Origin: Lachnospiraceae bacterium M18-1
GTDB lineage: Bacteria > Bacillota > Clostridia > Lachnospirales > Lachnospiraceae
Assembly: GCA_000403295.2 (NCBI GenBank)
Contig: KE159611.1
Coordinates: forward strand, 373,849-437,848
Length of the DNA: 64,000 nt
Reading direction: 5' to 3'
The position numbers and the translations under genes were made by a program. A model generated the notes under the pieces. The model saw nothing but the letters and a program-made list of their open reading frames with translations. It was not told the origin of the DNA and did not search any database. Shown piece by piece: positions 41,938 through 50,180 of this stretch. Each line of letters starts with the position of its first letter. Position 1 is the stretch's first letter.

Positions 41938-43893
41938 GGGAGTTTGACAATTGAATAATCCAAAAAGTACTCGCAGGTCGCACAAAACCTGCTTTTTTTG
42001 TGTCAAAATATTCGTTTTTATATATGGTATTTTATGTTATTGTGTGTTATAATAAGAGGTGGGAGGGATGATATATGAATCTTCACATAACAAAATCTAA
42101 AAATGCAGAGTCCTTTTATATATGCAAATCGTATGTAAAAGCAAATGGAAGCACTACTTCTACAATTGTCCGCAAGCTGGGAACTTTAGAACAGCTTCTT
42201 CCTGAGCATGGCCCTACAAGAGAGGAAGTGGTTGCATGGGCAAAAAATGAAGCGAAAATAGAAACTGAAAAATATAAAAAGGAAAAAGAAGCAAAAACAG
42301 TATTGATTCCATTCCACGCTGACAGGCAATTAGATTATGGTAAACAGACCTTCTTCCGCGGCGGCTATCTTTTTATCCAATCCGTTTATTATCAGCTGCA
42401 AATGAATAAGATCTGCCGGAAGTTAAAACAGAAATATAAATTCAAGTATGATATCAATGCAATTCTGTCTGACTTGATCTATACAAGGATTCTGGAGCCT
42501 TGCAGCAAGCGTTCTTCTTACAAGGCAGCATCTGAGTTTTTAGAGAAGCCTTCTTACAAACTCCATGATGTGTACCGGGCATTGGATGTCCTTGGGGCTG
42601 AATGTGACCTCATCCAGGCAGAAGTCTATAAAAACAGCCACTATCTTGGAAAGAGGAATGACAAGATCCTTTATTATGACTGCTCGAATTATTACTTCGA
42701 AATCGAACAGGAAGATGGCATCAAAAAATACGGAAAAAGTAAAGAACACAGACCAAACCCAATCATCCAAATGGGGCTGTTTATGGACGGGGATGGAATC
42801 CCCCTTGCTTTCTCTCTCTTTCCAGGAAATGCAAATGAACAGACATCCCTGAAGCCATTAGAAAAGAAAGTCCTTGGGGATTTCGAATGCCAGAAATTCA
42901 TTTATTGCAGTGATGCCGGACTGGGTTCTGAATCCATCAGGGAATATAATCACATGGGGGAACGAGCTTATATCGTAACTCAGTCCATCAAAAAGCTGAA
43001 GAAAGAAGAAAAAGAATGGGCGTTAAATCCGCAGGGCTTTAAAAGAGTATCTGATGATACACCTGTCGATATCACAAAGCTTTCTGAGGATGACAAAGGG
43101 CTTTATTACAAAGACGAACCCTATACAACAAAGAAACTGCATCAGCGCCTGATCATCACGTATTCTCCGAAATATGCCCTTTATCAGAAATCGATCCGTG
43201 ACAAACAGGTAGAGCGGGCACAGAAGATGCTGGATTCAGGGAAGTCCAAAAAGAACCGGAAAAATCCCAATGACCCGGCCCGGTTTATTGGAAAAACAGC
43301 AGTTACAGAAGAAGGGGAAGCTGCTGATATCCAATATTATCTGGATGAGAAGAAGATTTCTGAGGAGGCTGGATACGACGGACTCTATGCAGTATGCACA
43401 GACCTTTTGGATGATGAGGTCAGTGATATCCTGAAAGTAAGTGAGGGCAGATGGCAGATCGAGGAATGTTTCCGGATTATGAAAACAGATTTTTCTGCAA
43501 GACCTGTTTATTTACAGGATGAAAACCGGATCAGAGCACATTTCCTGATTTGTTTTCTCGCATTAACACTCTACCGTTTTCTTGAGAAAAAACTGGATTA
43601 TAAGTACACCTGCGGAGAATTATTAGATACACTAAAAGCAATGAATTTCGCCGAAATACAGGAACAGGGATTTATCCCACTATACAGACGAGAGTTTATC
43701 ACGGATGCTCTCCATGAAGTCTGTGGTTTCCGAACGGATTATCAATTCATAACCAAAAGCAGCATGAGAACCATTCAGAAAAAAAGTAAAGGGAAAGAAT
43801 AAATTACTATATTTCGTAACAACGACAATAATCGCTGTAACCCAGAAAATACAAGGGATACAGCGATTGTTTAATCTACTAACTGTCAAAGAC
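41938..43893 (+). mobile_element. Intact IS1634-family (IS4 superfamily) insertion sequence
   Basis: The 1956-bp element lies between two identical 40-bp direct repeats. Its ends are imperfect inverted repeats sharing TTTGACA (left 5' end GGGAGTTTGACAATTG; right end, reversed, GTCTTTGACAGTTAG). It carries one full transposase gene and no passenger gene. It landed ten bases into a 195-bp palindromic element (43924-44118), whose first ten bases are part of the duplication. The intact frame and perfect duplication suggest recent movement. Confidence 0.8.
42075..43802 (+). CDS. IS1634-family transposase
   Basis: The 575-residue DDE transposase has candidate catalytic acids in ILYYDCSNYYFE (Asp), FIYCSDAGLGS (Asp) and GRWQIEECFRIMKTDF (Glu within the YREK-like signature). 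The N terminus MNLHITKSKNAESFYICKSY is usual for this family, whose members are about 550-580 residues. GGTGGGAGGG precedes ATG 42075. It would cut and paste the element that surrounds it. Confidence 0.92.
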   Translation: MNLHITKSKNAESFYICKSYVKANGSTTSTIVRKLGTLEQLLPEHGPTREEVVAWAKNEAKIETEKYKKEKEAKTVLIPFHADRQLDYGKQTFFRGGYLFIQSVYYQLQMNKICRKLKQKYKFKYDINAILSDLIYTRILEPCSKRSSYKAASEFLEKPSYKLHDVYRALDVLGAECDLIQAEVYKNSHYLGKRNDKILYYDCSNYYFEIEQEDGIKKYGKSKEHRPNPIIQMGLFMDGDGIPLAFSLFPGNANEQTSLKPLEKKVLGDFECQKFIYCSDAGLGSESIREYNHMGERAYIVTQSIKKLKKEEKEWALNPQGFKRVSDDTPVDITKLSEDDKGLYYKDEPYTTKKLHQRLIITYSPKYALYQKSIRDKQVERAQKMLDSGKSKKNRKNPNDPARFIGKTAVTEEGEAADIQYYLDEKKISEEAGYDGLYAVCTDLLDDEVSDILKVSEGRWQIEECFRIMKTDFSARPVYLQDENRIRAHFLICFLALTLYRFLEKKLDYKYTCGELLDTLKAMNFAEIQEQGFIPLYRREFITDALHEVCGFRTDYQFITKSSMRTIQKKSKGKE

Positions 43894-43933
43894 AGGAATA
43901 TTCTGGTTTCTCTTTATTTTCTGGTTACTATTC
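43894..43933 (+). repeat. Right copy of 40-bp target-site duplication
   Basis: Identical to 41898-41937. Its last ten bases (GTTACTATTC) are also the first ten of the 195-bp palindromic element that follows. Confidence 0.75.
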
Positions 43934-44118
43934 ACAGTCATTTCACTCACATGCGCAAAAACAGCCAGCAAAGCTGTCTGCCGATGCGGTGCATCTTAAT
44001 TTTTTGCTTATGTGTGTGAAGTGACTGATTCCAGTCAGATAAAAACTGTCAATCAGCTTCTTACAAGCTACGCTTGACGAATCTGACTGCCATTTTTTAT
44101 CTGACTGTGAATAGTAAC
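43924..44118 (+). repeat. 195-bp branched palindromic element, copy 1
   Basis: The ends GTTACTATTCACAGTCA and TGACTGTGAATAGTAAC form a perfect 17-bp stem. Between them lie two arms: one pairing TTCACTCACAT with ATGTGTGTGAA and enclosing GATGC/GCATC, the other pairing CAGTCAGATAAAAA with TTTTTATCTGACTG. The result is a three-way-junction fold. A second copy of the same length lies at 58598-58792 in the opposite orientation, with compensating changes. No ORF is convincing within it. It fills most of the gap between the IS element and the HAD gene. Confidence 0.8.
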
Positions 44119-44126
44119 ATTTTCTG

Positions 44127-44158
44127 GTTATAGTTCACACCGCGTCGTGAACAATAAC
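44127..44158. repeat. Family A mini-palindrome at the 3' end of the HAD gene
   Basis: GTTATAGTTCAC (44127-44138) is imperfectly inverted as GTGAACAATAAC (44147-44158). The HAD gene stop codon (44128-44130) and last residues are inside it. Confidence 0.55.
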
Positions 44159-44784
44159 TGAACCTCAAAAAAGTCCCGGCAGATCCAGGCACAGTATGGC
44201 TGGATCGCTTCGGAAGGTTCTATCAGGTCAGGAACCATAACCGTGATGCAGCCTGCCGCATGCCCTGCCCGAACTCCGTTTTCACTGTCCTCAAACACAA
44301 AGCATTCCTCCGGCCTGCATCCGATCCGTTCTGCCGCACGCAGGAAGATGTCCGGCGCCGGCTTCCCGGACTCTACCTCTGTTCCGCTGACCACCGCGTT
44401 AAAATAATCCCGTATCCCCGCTCTCTGCAGATTGGCTTCAATCTGACCGGGAAGGCTGCTGCTGGCCACTGCCATACGCACGCCCTGCTCACGGAAGAAA
44501 TGCAGGATCTCGCATACCCCGTCTTTGATCGGTACATGTTCGGACAGTTTTCTTTTCATCCGGTTCATACATTCCTCCATAACTGTCAATCCGTCCGGGA
44601 CCTGGTAATATTCCTCCACCACCCTGCGCATACGTTCTCCATTGGTTCCCGTGATCGCTTTTAAGAATCCTCTGCCAAGCTCAATCCTGCGTTCCTCCGC
44701 CAGTTCATGCCAGGTCTCCTGGTAGATCCGCTCCGTGTCGAACAGCACTCCGTCCATATCGAAAATTGCTCCCGTGTAATTCAT
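44128..44784 (-). CDS. HAD family hydrolase (beta-phosphoglucomutase-like)
   Basis: This 218-residue cytoplasmic phosphatase or mutase has all HAD motifs: FDMDGVLFD at 8-16 (nucleophile Asp), ASSS near 108-111, SGKPAPDIF with Lys, and FEDSENGV. The helical cap between motifs I and II is of the beta-PGM type. GGAGGAAAAA precedes ATG 44784. It lies downstream of the SDR-kinase-symporter operon on the same strand, 162 bases after the symporter and past a hairpin, so it may act on a phosphorylated product of that pathway or on a dead-end sugar phosphate. Confidence 0.88.
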   Translation of the reverse strand: MNYTGAIFDMDGVLFDTERIYQETWHELAEERRIELGRGFLKAITGTNGERMRRVVEEYYQVPDGLTVMEECMNRMKRKLSEHVPIKDGVCEILHFFREQGVRMAVASSSLPGQIEANLQRAGIRDYFNAVVSGTEVESGKPAPDIFLRAAERIGCRPEECFVFEDSENGVRAGHAAGCITVMVPDLIEPSEAIQPYCAWICRDFFEVQLLFTTRCEL

Positions 44785-44887
44785 GTTGTTTTTCCTCCAT
44801 ATATTCCGCTCAGCTGCCCCTGGACACGCCTGGCCTAACTGCAGCGCGGGGCTGAAATCTTACTATATTCTATCATAAATATAGCAA

Positions 44888-44967
44888 ACAGCCATATAAA
44901 AATCCAGGATTTTTATATGGCTGTGCCGTTACATAGTTACTGTTCGTTACTGTTCGTTACAGTTCAC
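44888..44967. repeat. Perfect 18-bp hairpin plus GTTACTGTTC tandem repeats
   Basis: ACAGCCATATAAAAATCC (44888-44905) is perfectly inverted starting at 44907 with a one-base loop; this is the short arm of the 195-bp elements on its own. It is followed from 44936 by GTTACTGTTC repeated twice and then GTTACAGTTCAC. The symporter gene stop codon (44947-44949) lies within these repeats. Confidence 0.6.
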
Positions 44968-46293
44968 ACCGCTCTTCTCCCGCCGTGTTTCCAGTTCCCG
45001 GGTCATTTCATCCCGCAGGCCGTCCAGCTTGTAGTAATATGTAAGGCCCGCGATCAGCACGCAAAGGACGATCGGAATCCAGATAAAGCAGATTTCAATA
45101 TATGAGAGCGCCTTTTCCGTCTGAACTGCATTTGCAACATAGCCGCCTTTTTCCAGAAATGCCCCGATGACAAAGCTGGTCAGTCCCATCCCGCCTTTTA
45201 CAAAAAATCCCTGAAAGGCGGCGATCAGTCCAGCTACGCTGGCATTCTTTTTATACTCCGAATAGTCGATCACATCCGGCTGCATGGCGAATGTGATCCC
45301 GAAGATTCCATAGATCCCAAGCCCGGTGATCACAAGTCCGGTCAGCAGGCAGGCGGCGGAATTTCTTCCCGCGAAGATCAGCATGTCGCCTGCAATATAG
45401 AGAAATATACTGAAAAACATCAGATTCCGTTTGCTGAACCGCTTTTCCAGCGCCGGGAGCACCAGCAGCATGGGCAGACCTGAAAGAATCCCCAGGATTC
45501 CCACCAGTGACAGCCACTCCGGCCGATTCAGGTTGTACTGGAAATAGTAGATCACTGTAGTGCTCCTGACCACATATAGCGAAAAATAAAACAGATTCAG
45601 CAAAAACAAGATCCACGCCTGGCCGGTCAGTCCTTTGAAATCTTCTTTCAGAGAGGAATGCTGCTGGGTAACAGTGGGCGGAACCACTTCCTTTGTACTT
45701 GCAAAGGTCACGAAGAAAATGCACATTGCGGCGATTCCATAGACCGTCATTGTAACCAGATAACCTCTGGCCTGGTTTCCTTTTCCGAAATATTCCACCA
45801 ACGGGGCAGTGATGGACATGACCACCGCAGTCCCCAGCATTGCGCATACCATTCTTGTGGATACCAAAATATCCCTTTCATGGATATCCGAAGTCAGTCT
45901 GGGCACGATGGTATTCAGCGGAATGTTGACCACCGTGTAGGCAGTACAGAGCAGGCAGTAAGTCACATATGCCCAGATTAGTTTTCCGCTGCTTCCGAAG
46001 TCCGGGATCAGAAAGGTCATAAATGTAAATACCGCAAACGGAACCGCCCCGAACAGAAAGTACGGCCTTCCCTGTCCCCATTTTGTATGAGTCCGGTCCA
46101 CGATCAGCCCCATCCCTGTATCAGTAAATGCATCGATAAATTTTGTAACGAGCATCATGGTGCCCGCCGCTGCTGCTGAAATCCCAAATACATCCGTATA
46201 AAATACCATCAGATAAGAGGCCATGGTGCTGAACACCAGATTACACCCCAGATCCCCGATACCATACCCAATACGTTTTCCCCATTTTCCCAT
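44947..46293 (-). CDS. GPH-family sugar:cation symporter (MelB-like)
   Basis: This 448-residue, 12-helix MFS transporter begins GKRIGYGIGDLGCNLVFSTM, the start typical of MelB/XynB/UidB-type glycoside-pentoside-hexuronide symporters, and has GLIVDRTHTKWGQGRPYFLF, the conserved loop 2-3 with D-x-T-x-x-x-G-R-x-RP. It couples sugar or polyol entry to Na+ or H+. GAGGAG precedes ATG 46293. It is third in the SDR-kinase-symporter operon. The last residues (CNEQ) come from repeat DNA. Confidence 0.9.
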   Translation of the reverse strand: MGKWGKRIGYGIGDLGCNLVFSTMASYLMVFYTDVFGISAAAAGTMMLVTKFIDAFTDTGMGLIVDRTHTKWGQGRPYFLFGAVPFAVFTFMTFLIPDFGSSGKLIWAYVTYCLLCTAYTVVNIPLNTIVPRLTSDIHERDILVSTRMVCAMLGTAVVMSITAPLVEYFGKGNQARGYLVTMTVYGIAAMCIFFVTFASTKEVVPPTVTQQHSSLKEDFKGLTGQAWILFLLNLFYFSLYVVRSTTVIYYFQYNLNRPEWLSLVGILGILSGLPMLLVLPALEKRFSKRNLMFFSIFLYIAGDMLIFAGRNSAACLLTGLVITGLGIYGIFGITFAMQPDVIDYSEYKKNASVAGLIAAFQGFFVKGGMGLTSFVIGAFLEKGGYVANAVQTEKALSYIEICFIWIPIVLCVLIAGLTYYYKLDGLRDEMTRELETRREKSGVNCNEQ

Positions 46294-46366
46294 GGTTTTT
46301 CTCCTCTACCTTAGTAACCACCTGCACAGCAAGTGATCTTCCCATATGATTTTTTCTAATGCAGTT

Positions 46367-47962
46367 CTACCAATCCATAGCCTCGATCGCAGCCTTCTCC
46401 ACCGCAAGCCCCGCTTTGTACCGTTCCATAAAGAGCTCAAATCCTGCCGCATCCTCTGCAGAAGGCTTCGTAGTTTCTCCGGACAGTTCTTTGAAGATCC
46501 GATGTTCCAGATAATCCTCCAGCTTTTCGCCCGGATGCTTATCCATACGGTATGCCGCCAGCAGCGCGATTCCCCATGCGCCGCCCTCGCTGGCCGTATC
46601 CATCACCGTAACCGGCGCGTTGACTGCCGCCGCAAGATACCGCTGGCCCACGCCCTTTGTCTTGAAAAATCCGCCGTGCCCCATGATCCGCTCTACCCGG
46701 ACCTTTTCTTTCTCCATCAGGATATCCAGTCCCAATTTCACAGCGCCCAGAGAAGTATACAGATGAGCGCGCATAAAATTGGCCAGATTAAATCTGCTCT
46801 CCGGGGTACGCAAAAAAGCCAGGCGCCCTTCGTTCAGCATCGTAATATTTTCTCCGGAATAATAGCCGTAGGCCAGAAGCCCGCCGCATGCCGGATCTCC
46901 TTTCAGAGACTCTGTATACAGCTTTTGAAACAACTCCCCTGGTTCTGCCTTGATTCCCATCAGTTCCGCAAATTCCCCGAACAGCCCAACCCATGCGTTC
47001 AGATCTGAGGTTCCGTTGTTTGCATGGGACATGGCGCATGGAAATCCGGAAGGCGTGGTGACCATATCAATCTCCCGATACAGTCTGCTGAGCTTCTTTT
47101 CCAGTACGATCATGGCAAATGTGCTGGTGCCTGCAGACACATTTCCGGTACGGGGCGCAACAGAATTGGTTGCAGTCATCCCGGTTCCTGCGTCTCCTTC
47201 CGGCGGGCACAGAGGAATCCCGGCCTGCAGACTGCCCGTTTCATCCAGAAATGCGGCGCCCTCTTCGGTCAGCGTCCCTGCGTCCTCCCCGGCTGCCAGA
47301 ACCTTCGGAAAAATGTCTTCGACTTTCCAGTTATATCCGCAGGGTTCCAGCAGGCGGTTGAACTTCGCCATCATGGATGCGTCATAGTCGAGAGTCTCCG
47401 AGTCAATGGGAAACATCCCTGCCGCGTCTCCAATGCCGATCACCCGTTTTCCTGTCAGCTTCCAATGGATATAGCCGCTCAGTGTAGACACATAATCCAG
47501 CTTTGCCGGATGTGTTTCCTTATCCAGGATGCGCTGGTACAGGTGAGCTGCTGTCCACCTAAGCGGGATGTTGAAGTCAAATAACTCTGTCAGCTCATCG
47601 GCCGCCTTCTGTGTGTTGGTATTTCTCCAGGTCTGGAACGGGGCAAGCTGAGTACCGTCCTTATCCAGCGCCATATAGCCGTGCATCATAGCGCTGACGC
47701 CGATGGCGCCGACTGTCTGCAGGGTCACTCCGTATGCCGTTTTTACAGACTCCCGAAGAGAACTGTAGCATTTCCGGATTCCAGTGTGGATCTCTTCCAG
47801 GCTGTAGGTCCAGATATTATCCACCAGGGAATTTTCCCAGTCGTGAATGCCGACTGCAAGGACATTTCCCTGAAGATCGATCAGCACCCCCTTGATCCTG
47901 GTGGATCCCAGTTCGATGCCTAATGCGGTTCTTCCGCTCATGATCAGTTCTTTTTTATCCAT
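46367..47962 (-). CDS. FGGY family carbohydrate kinase
   Basis: The 531-residue kinase has the two actin-like FGGY domains: ALGIELGSTRIKGVLIDLQG (phosphate-1 loop) at the start, and TGNVSAGTSTFAMIVL plus GHGGFFKTKGVGQRYLAAA and DTASEGGAWGIALLA for the ATP site. It phosphorylates a pentulose, polyol or similar sugar with ATP; the family covers xylulokinase, ribulokinase and glycerol kinase, and this long form does not match one specificity clearly. GAGG lies five bases before ATG 47962. It lies between the SDR and symporter genes, so its substrate is probably the keto sugar made by the SDR. Confidence 0.9.
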   Translation of the reverse strand: MDKKELIMSGRTALGIELGSTRIKGVLIDLQGNVLAVGIHDWENSLVDNIWTYSLEEIHTGIRKCYSSLRESVKTAYGVTLQTVGAIGVSAMMHGYMALDKDGTQLAPFQTWRNTNTQKAADELTELFDFNIPLRWTAAHLYQRILDKETHPAKLDYVSTLSGYIHWKLTGKRVIGIGDAAGMFPIDSETLDYDASMMAKFNRLLEPCGYNWKVEDIFPKVLAAGEDAGTLTEEGAAFLDETGSLQAGIPLCPPEGDAGTGMTATNSVAPRTGNVSAGTSTFAMIVLEKKLSRLYREIDMVTTPSGFPCAMSHANNGTSDLNAWVGLFGEFAELMGIKAEPGELFQKLYTESLKGDPACGGLLAYGYYSGENITMLNEGRLAFLRTPESRFNLANFMRAHLYTSLGAVKLGLDILMEKEKVRVERIMGHGGFFKTKGVGQRYLAAAVNAPVTVMDTASEGGAWGIALLAAYRMDKHPGEKLEDYLEHRIFKELSGETTKPSAEDAAGFELFMERYKAGLAVEKAAIEAMDW

Positions 47963-48025
47963 TTCTTCCTCACTTTCCGATACAAAGCCCTCGCGGCCGT
48001 TGCTCCGCGGGAATGAATCTCCTCT

Positions 48026-48802
48026 TTAGAAACAGGTGAATGCTCCGTCGATCACAAAATCGGATCCGGTCGTGAAGGTGCTGGTATCGCCTGCCAGGTA
48101 TACGCAGATTGACTGCAGTTCATCCGGGGTTCCCAGTCTTCCCAGGGGAGCCATCTCATTCCACTTTTCGATCAACGGAACCAGTGTCGGGGAATTTAAG
48201 GTCAGCTCTGTCCCGATATATCCCGGACTGATGCTGTTCACCCGCACGCCTCGCTTTGCCCACTCAATCGCAAGCGACTTGGTCAGCTGGATCACCGCTG
48301 CTTTGGACGCGTTGTATGCGCACTGTGGCTGAGGTACATTAACGATATGTGCGGACATGGATGCCGTGTTGATGATGGATCCGCCGCCATGGGCCAGCAT
48401 GTATTTTCCGGCTGCGATATCGGTCAGGAAAATTCCGTTCAGATTGATGTTGATCACCTTGCTCCACTGCGCATAAGTCATCTCCTCTGCCGGTGCGTTG
48501 ATGCAGATGCCCGCATTGTTGTGGCAGAAATCCAGCCCGCCAAGCTCCTGCACGACCTGTGCCACCATGGCGTCCACCTGCTCCGGATCTGTGCAGTCCG
48601 TCCGGATCGCGATGACCTTCCGGCCTGTCTTTTCCACCAGCTCTGCGGCAGTCTTTTCTGCTTCCTCAATATCCAGATCTACGATCGCCACATCTGCGCC
48701 GGCTTCCGCAAATGCTGCCGCCGTGCTCTTTCCGATTCCTCTTGCCGCTCCTGTTACAAATCCTTTTTTCCCGTCCAGTCTCATTTTTTCAATAATTCCC
48801 AT
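48026..48802 (-). CDS. SDR family oxidoreductase (polyol dehydrogenase-like)
   Basis: The 258-residue enzyme is a classical short-chain dehydrogenase: cofactor motif TGAARGIG at 17-24, Asp42 in AIVDLD favouring NAD(H), NNAG at 95-98, and catalytic Ser148, Tyr163 and Lys167 (YNASK). It would oxidise a sugar alcohol to a keto sugar, which the FGGY kinase then phosphorylates. AAAAGGAG precedes ATG 48802. It is the first gene of the operon, with a good promoter and a ROK-type operator candidate. Confidence 0.9.
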   Translation of the reverse strand: MGIIEKMRLDGKKGFVTGAARGIGKSTAAAFAEAGADVAIVDLDIEEAEKTAAELVEKTGRKVIAIRTDCTDPEQVDAMVAQVVQELGGLDFCHNNAGICINAPAEEMTYAQWSKVININLNGIFLTDIAAGKYMLAHGGGSIINTASMSAHIVNVPQPQCAYNASKAAVIQLTKSLAIEWAKRGVRVNSISPGYIGTELTLNSPTLVPLIEKWNEMAPLGRLGTPDELQSICVYLAGDTSTFTTGSDFVIDGAFTCF

Positions 48803-48827
48803 GATGCTTCTCCTTTTCTTTAATTAA

Positions 48828-48849
48828 TTTTGTAAAATGATTTATCAAA
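48828..48849. promoter_or_regulatory. ROK operator candidate 1
   Basis: TTTTGTAAAATGATTTATCAAA lies between the -10 of the SDR operon and its start codon. A similar 22-base site lies at 48973-48994 (consensus TTTTGTWAAATKATTTWKCA then AA). AT-rich TTTTGT...CAAA dyads are typical of XylR-like ROK repressors. Confidence 0.55.
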
Positions 48850-48859
48850 TTATAGTTAC

Positions 48860-48888
48860 ATATTAGTCCACAATTTTCCAAAAGTCAA
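48860..48888 (-). promoter_or_regulatory. Promoter of the SDR-kinase-symporter operon
   Basis: On the minus strand TTGACT (48888-48883) and TAATAT (48865-48860) are 17 bases apart, 57 bases before the SDR start. Confidence 0.7.
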
Positions 48889-48962
48889 CTCGTGATTGTT
48901 CACAACATTTCAACGTTAAAATTATGAAAAATGCACAGTAGCTTTTTTATGAAGATCCGTGT

Positions 48963-48994
48963 TATAATATTATTTTGTTAAATTATTTTGCAAA
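48963..48994 (+). promoter_or_regulatory. ROK gene -10 box and operator candidate 2
   Basis: TATAAT at 48963-48968 is followed at 48973-48994 by TTTTGTTAAATTATTTTGCA and AA, the partner of 48828-48849. Placement just downstream of the -10 fits negative autoregulation. The -35 is poor. Confidence 0.5.
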
Positions 48995-49029
48995 TTGAGC
49001 AGCAACAGCAGCAGTACAGAGGTTACATC

Positions 49030-50166
49030 ATGGAAAAGAGCATTACCCCCAATCAGATCAAACAAAATAACCGCGGCTTGATCTATCATTATATTTATAA
49101 AAATCAAAAAGTGTCCCAGCAGGATATTTCTTATGACCTTCGGCTGAGCCGGCCTACGGTCACGGCCAATCTGAATGCCATGGAGCAGGAAGGGCTGATC
49201 CGCAAGAACGGTCAGATCGATACCGAATATGTGGGAAGAAAAGCCGCCGCCTATTCCATTTCAGCGGACTACCGGATCAGTATTGGCGTGGAAATCTTGA
49301 AAAAAGAAGTAAAGATGATCGCAGTCGATCTGTACGGAGAAAAGCTTGACCGGACCGTCTGTGAGATCACATATGAATATGAAGAGTCTTATTTTAAGAA
49401 GGTATGTGAAAAAATACTGGAGTTTAAAGATTCTCTCGGCGCAGCGGACGAACAGATCCTTGGGATCGGATTTGCCATGCAGGCGTTGATCTCTCCGGAC
49501 CGGCAGACCGTCCTGTACGGCGAGATTCTTTCCTGCACCGGACTTTCCATTGAAAAGTTCACCAGATACCTTCCTTATCCCTGCGCATTTATCCATGATG
49601 CGGACAGCGCTGCCGTCTCGGAAATGTGGGTGTCGCCGGATCTGACGGACGCCTTTTACCTGTCCCTGAGCAGGCATCTCGGCGCGGCGGTCATTTCCAG
49701 GGGTGAGATCCTGACCGGAAAACACGGGCACAGTTCCACCATCGAACACATCCGGCTCTCCTCCGGCGGAGCGCTCTGCTACTGCGGCAGGCGGGGATGT
49801 ATGGATACGCTCTGTTCTATGAGCGCGCTTTTGGAAGACCGGGAAAATCCAGAAGAGTTTTTTGAAAAGGTCCGCAGGAAGGAGACTTCCTGTCTGGAAC
49901 GTTGGGACAGATTTCTTGACAATCTGGCAGAGGCCATAAACCTTCTCCACCTGATCTATGATACAGATTTTATCCTGGGGGGATATCTCGCGCAGTATCT
50001 GTGCGGGGAAGACCTGGAATCGCTGTATGAGAGGATCCGGGATCTGACGCCGTTTGCAGAGGAGCAGGATTTTCTCAGGATCAGCAAGATGCCCCGGCAT
50101 AATATTACGATCGGGGCAGCACTGCCGTTTGTACAGACATTTCTGAACGGAGTAGCAGGGCGGTGA
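49030..50166 (+). CDS. ROK family transcriptional repressor (XylR-like)
   Basis: The 378-residue protein has an N-terminal winged helix (about 8-65: ITPNQIKQNNRGLIYHYIYK, then VSQQDISYDLRLSRPTVTAN) and a C-terminal ROK sugar-kinase-like domain with the zinc motif CYCGRRGCMD. Like XylR and NagC it should leave DNA when its sugar binds. ATG 49030 is chosen for GAGG seven bases upstream; an upstream TTG at 48988 is less likely. It is divergent from the SDR operon and shares operator-like sites with it. Confidence 0.9.
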   Translation: MEKSITPNQIKQNNRGLIYHYIYKNQKVSQQDISYDLRLSRPTVTANLNAMEQEGLIRKNGQIDTEYVGRKAAAYSISADYRISIGVEILKKEVKMIAVDLYGEKLDRTVCEITYEYEESYFKKVCEKILEFKDSLGAADEQILGIGFAMQALISPDRQTVLYGEILSCTGLSIEKFTRYLPYPCAFIHDADSAAVSEMWVSPDLTDAFYLSLSRHLGAAVISRGEILTGKHGHSSTIEHIRLSSGGALCYCGRRGCMDTLCSMSALLEDRENPEEFFEKVRRKETSCLERWDRFLDNLAEAINLLHLIYDTDFILGGYLAQYLCGEDLESLYERIRDLTPFAEEQDFLRISKMPRHNITIGAALPFVQTFLNGVAGR

Positions 50167-50180
50167 GGCGAACCTGCCCT

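Noticed and set aside
45251..45847. A 198-codon minus-strand frame
   Set aside because: Alternative frame inside the GPH symporter gene.
49261..50100. A 279-codon minus-strand frame
   Set aside because: Antisense to the ROK gene; no ribosome site and no recognisable domain.
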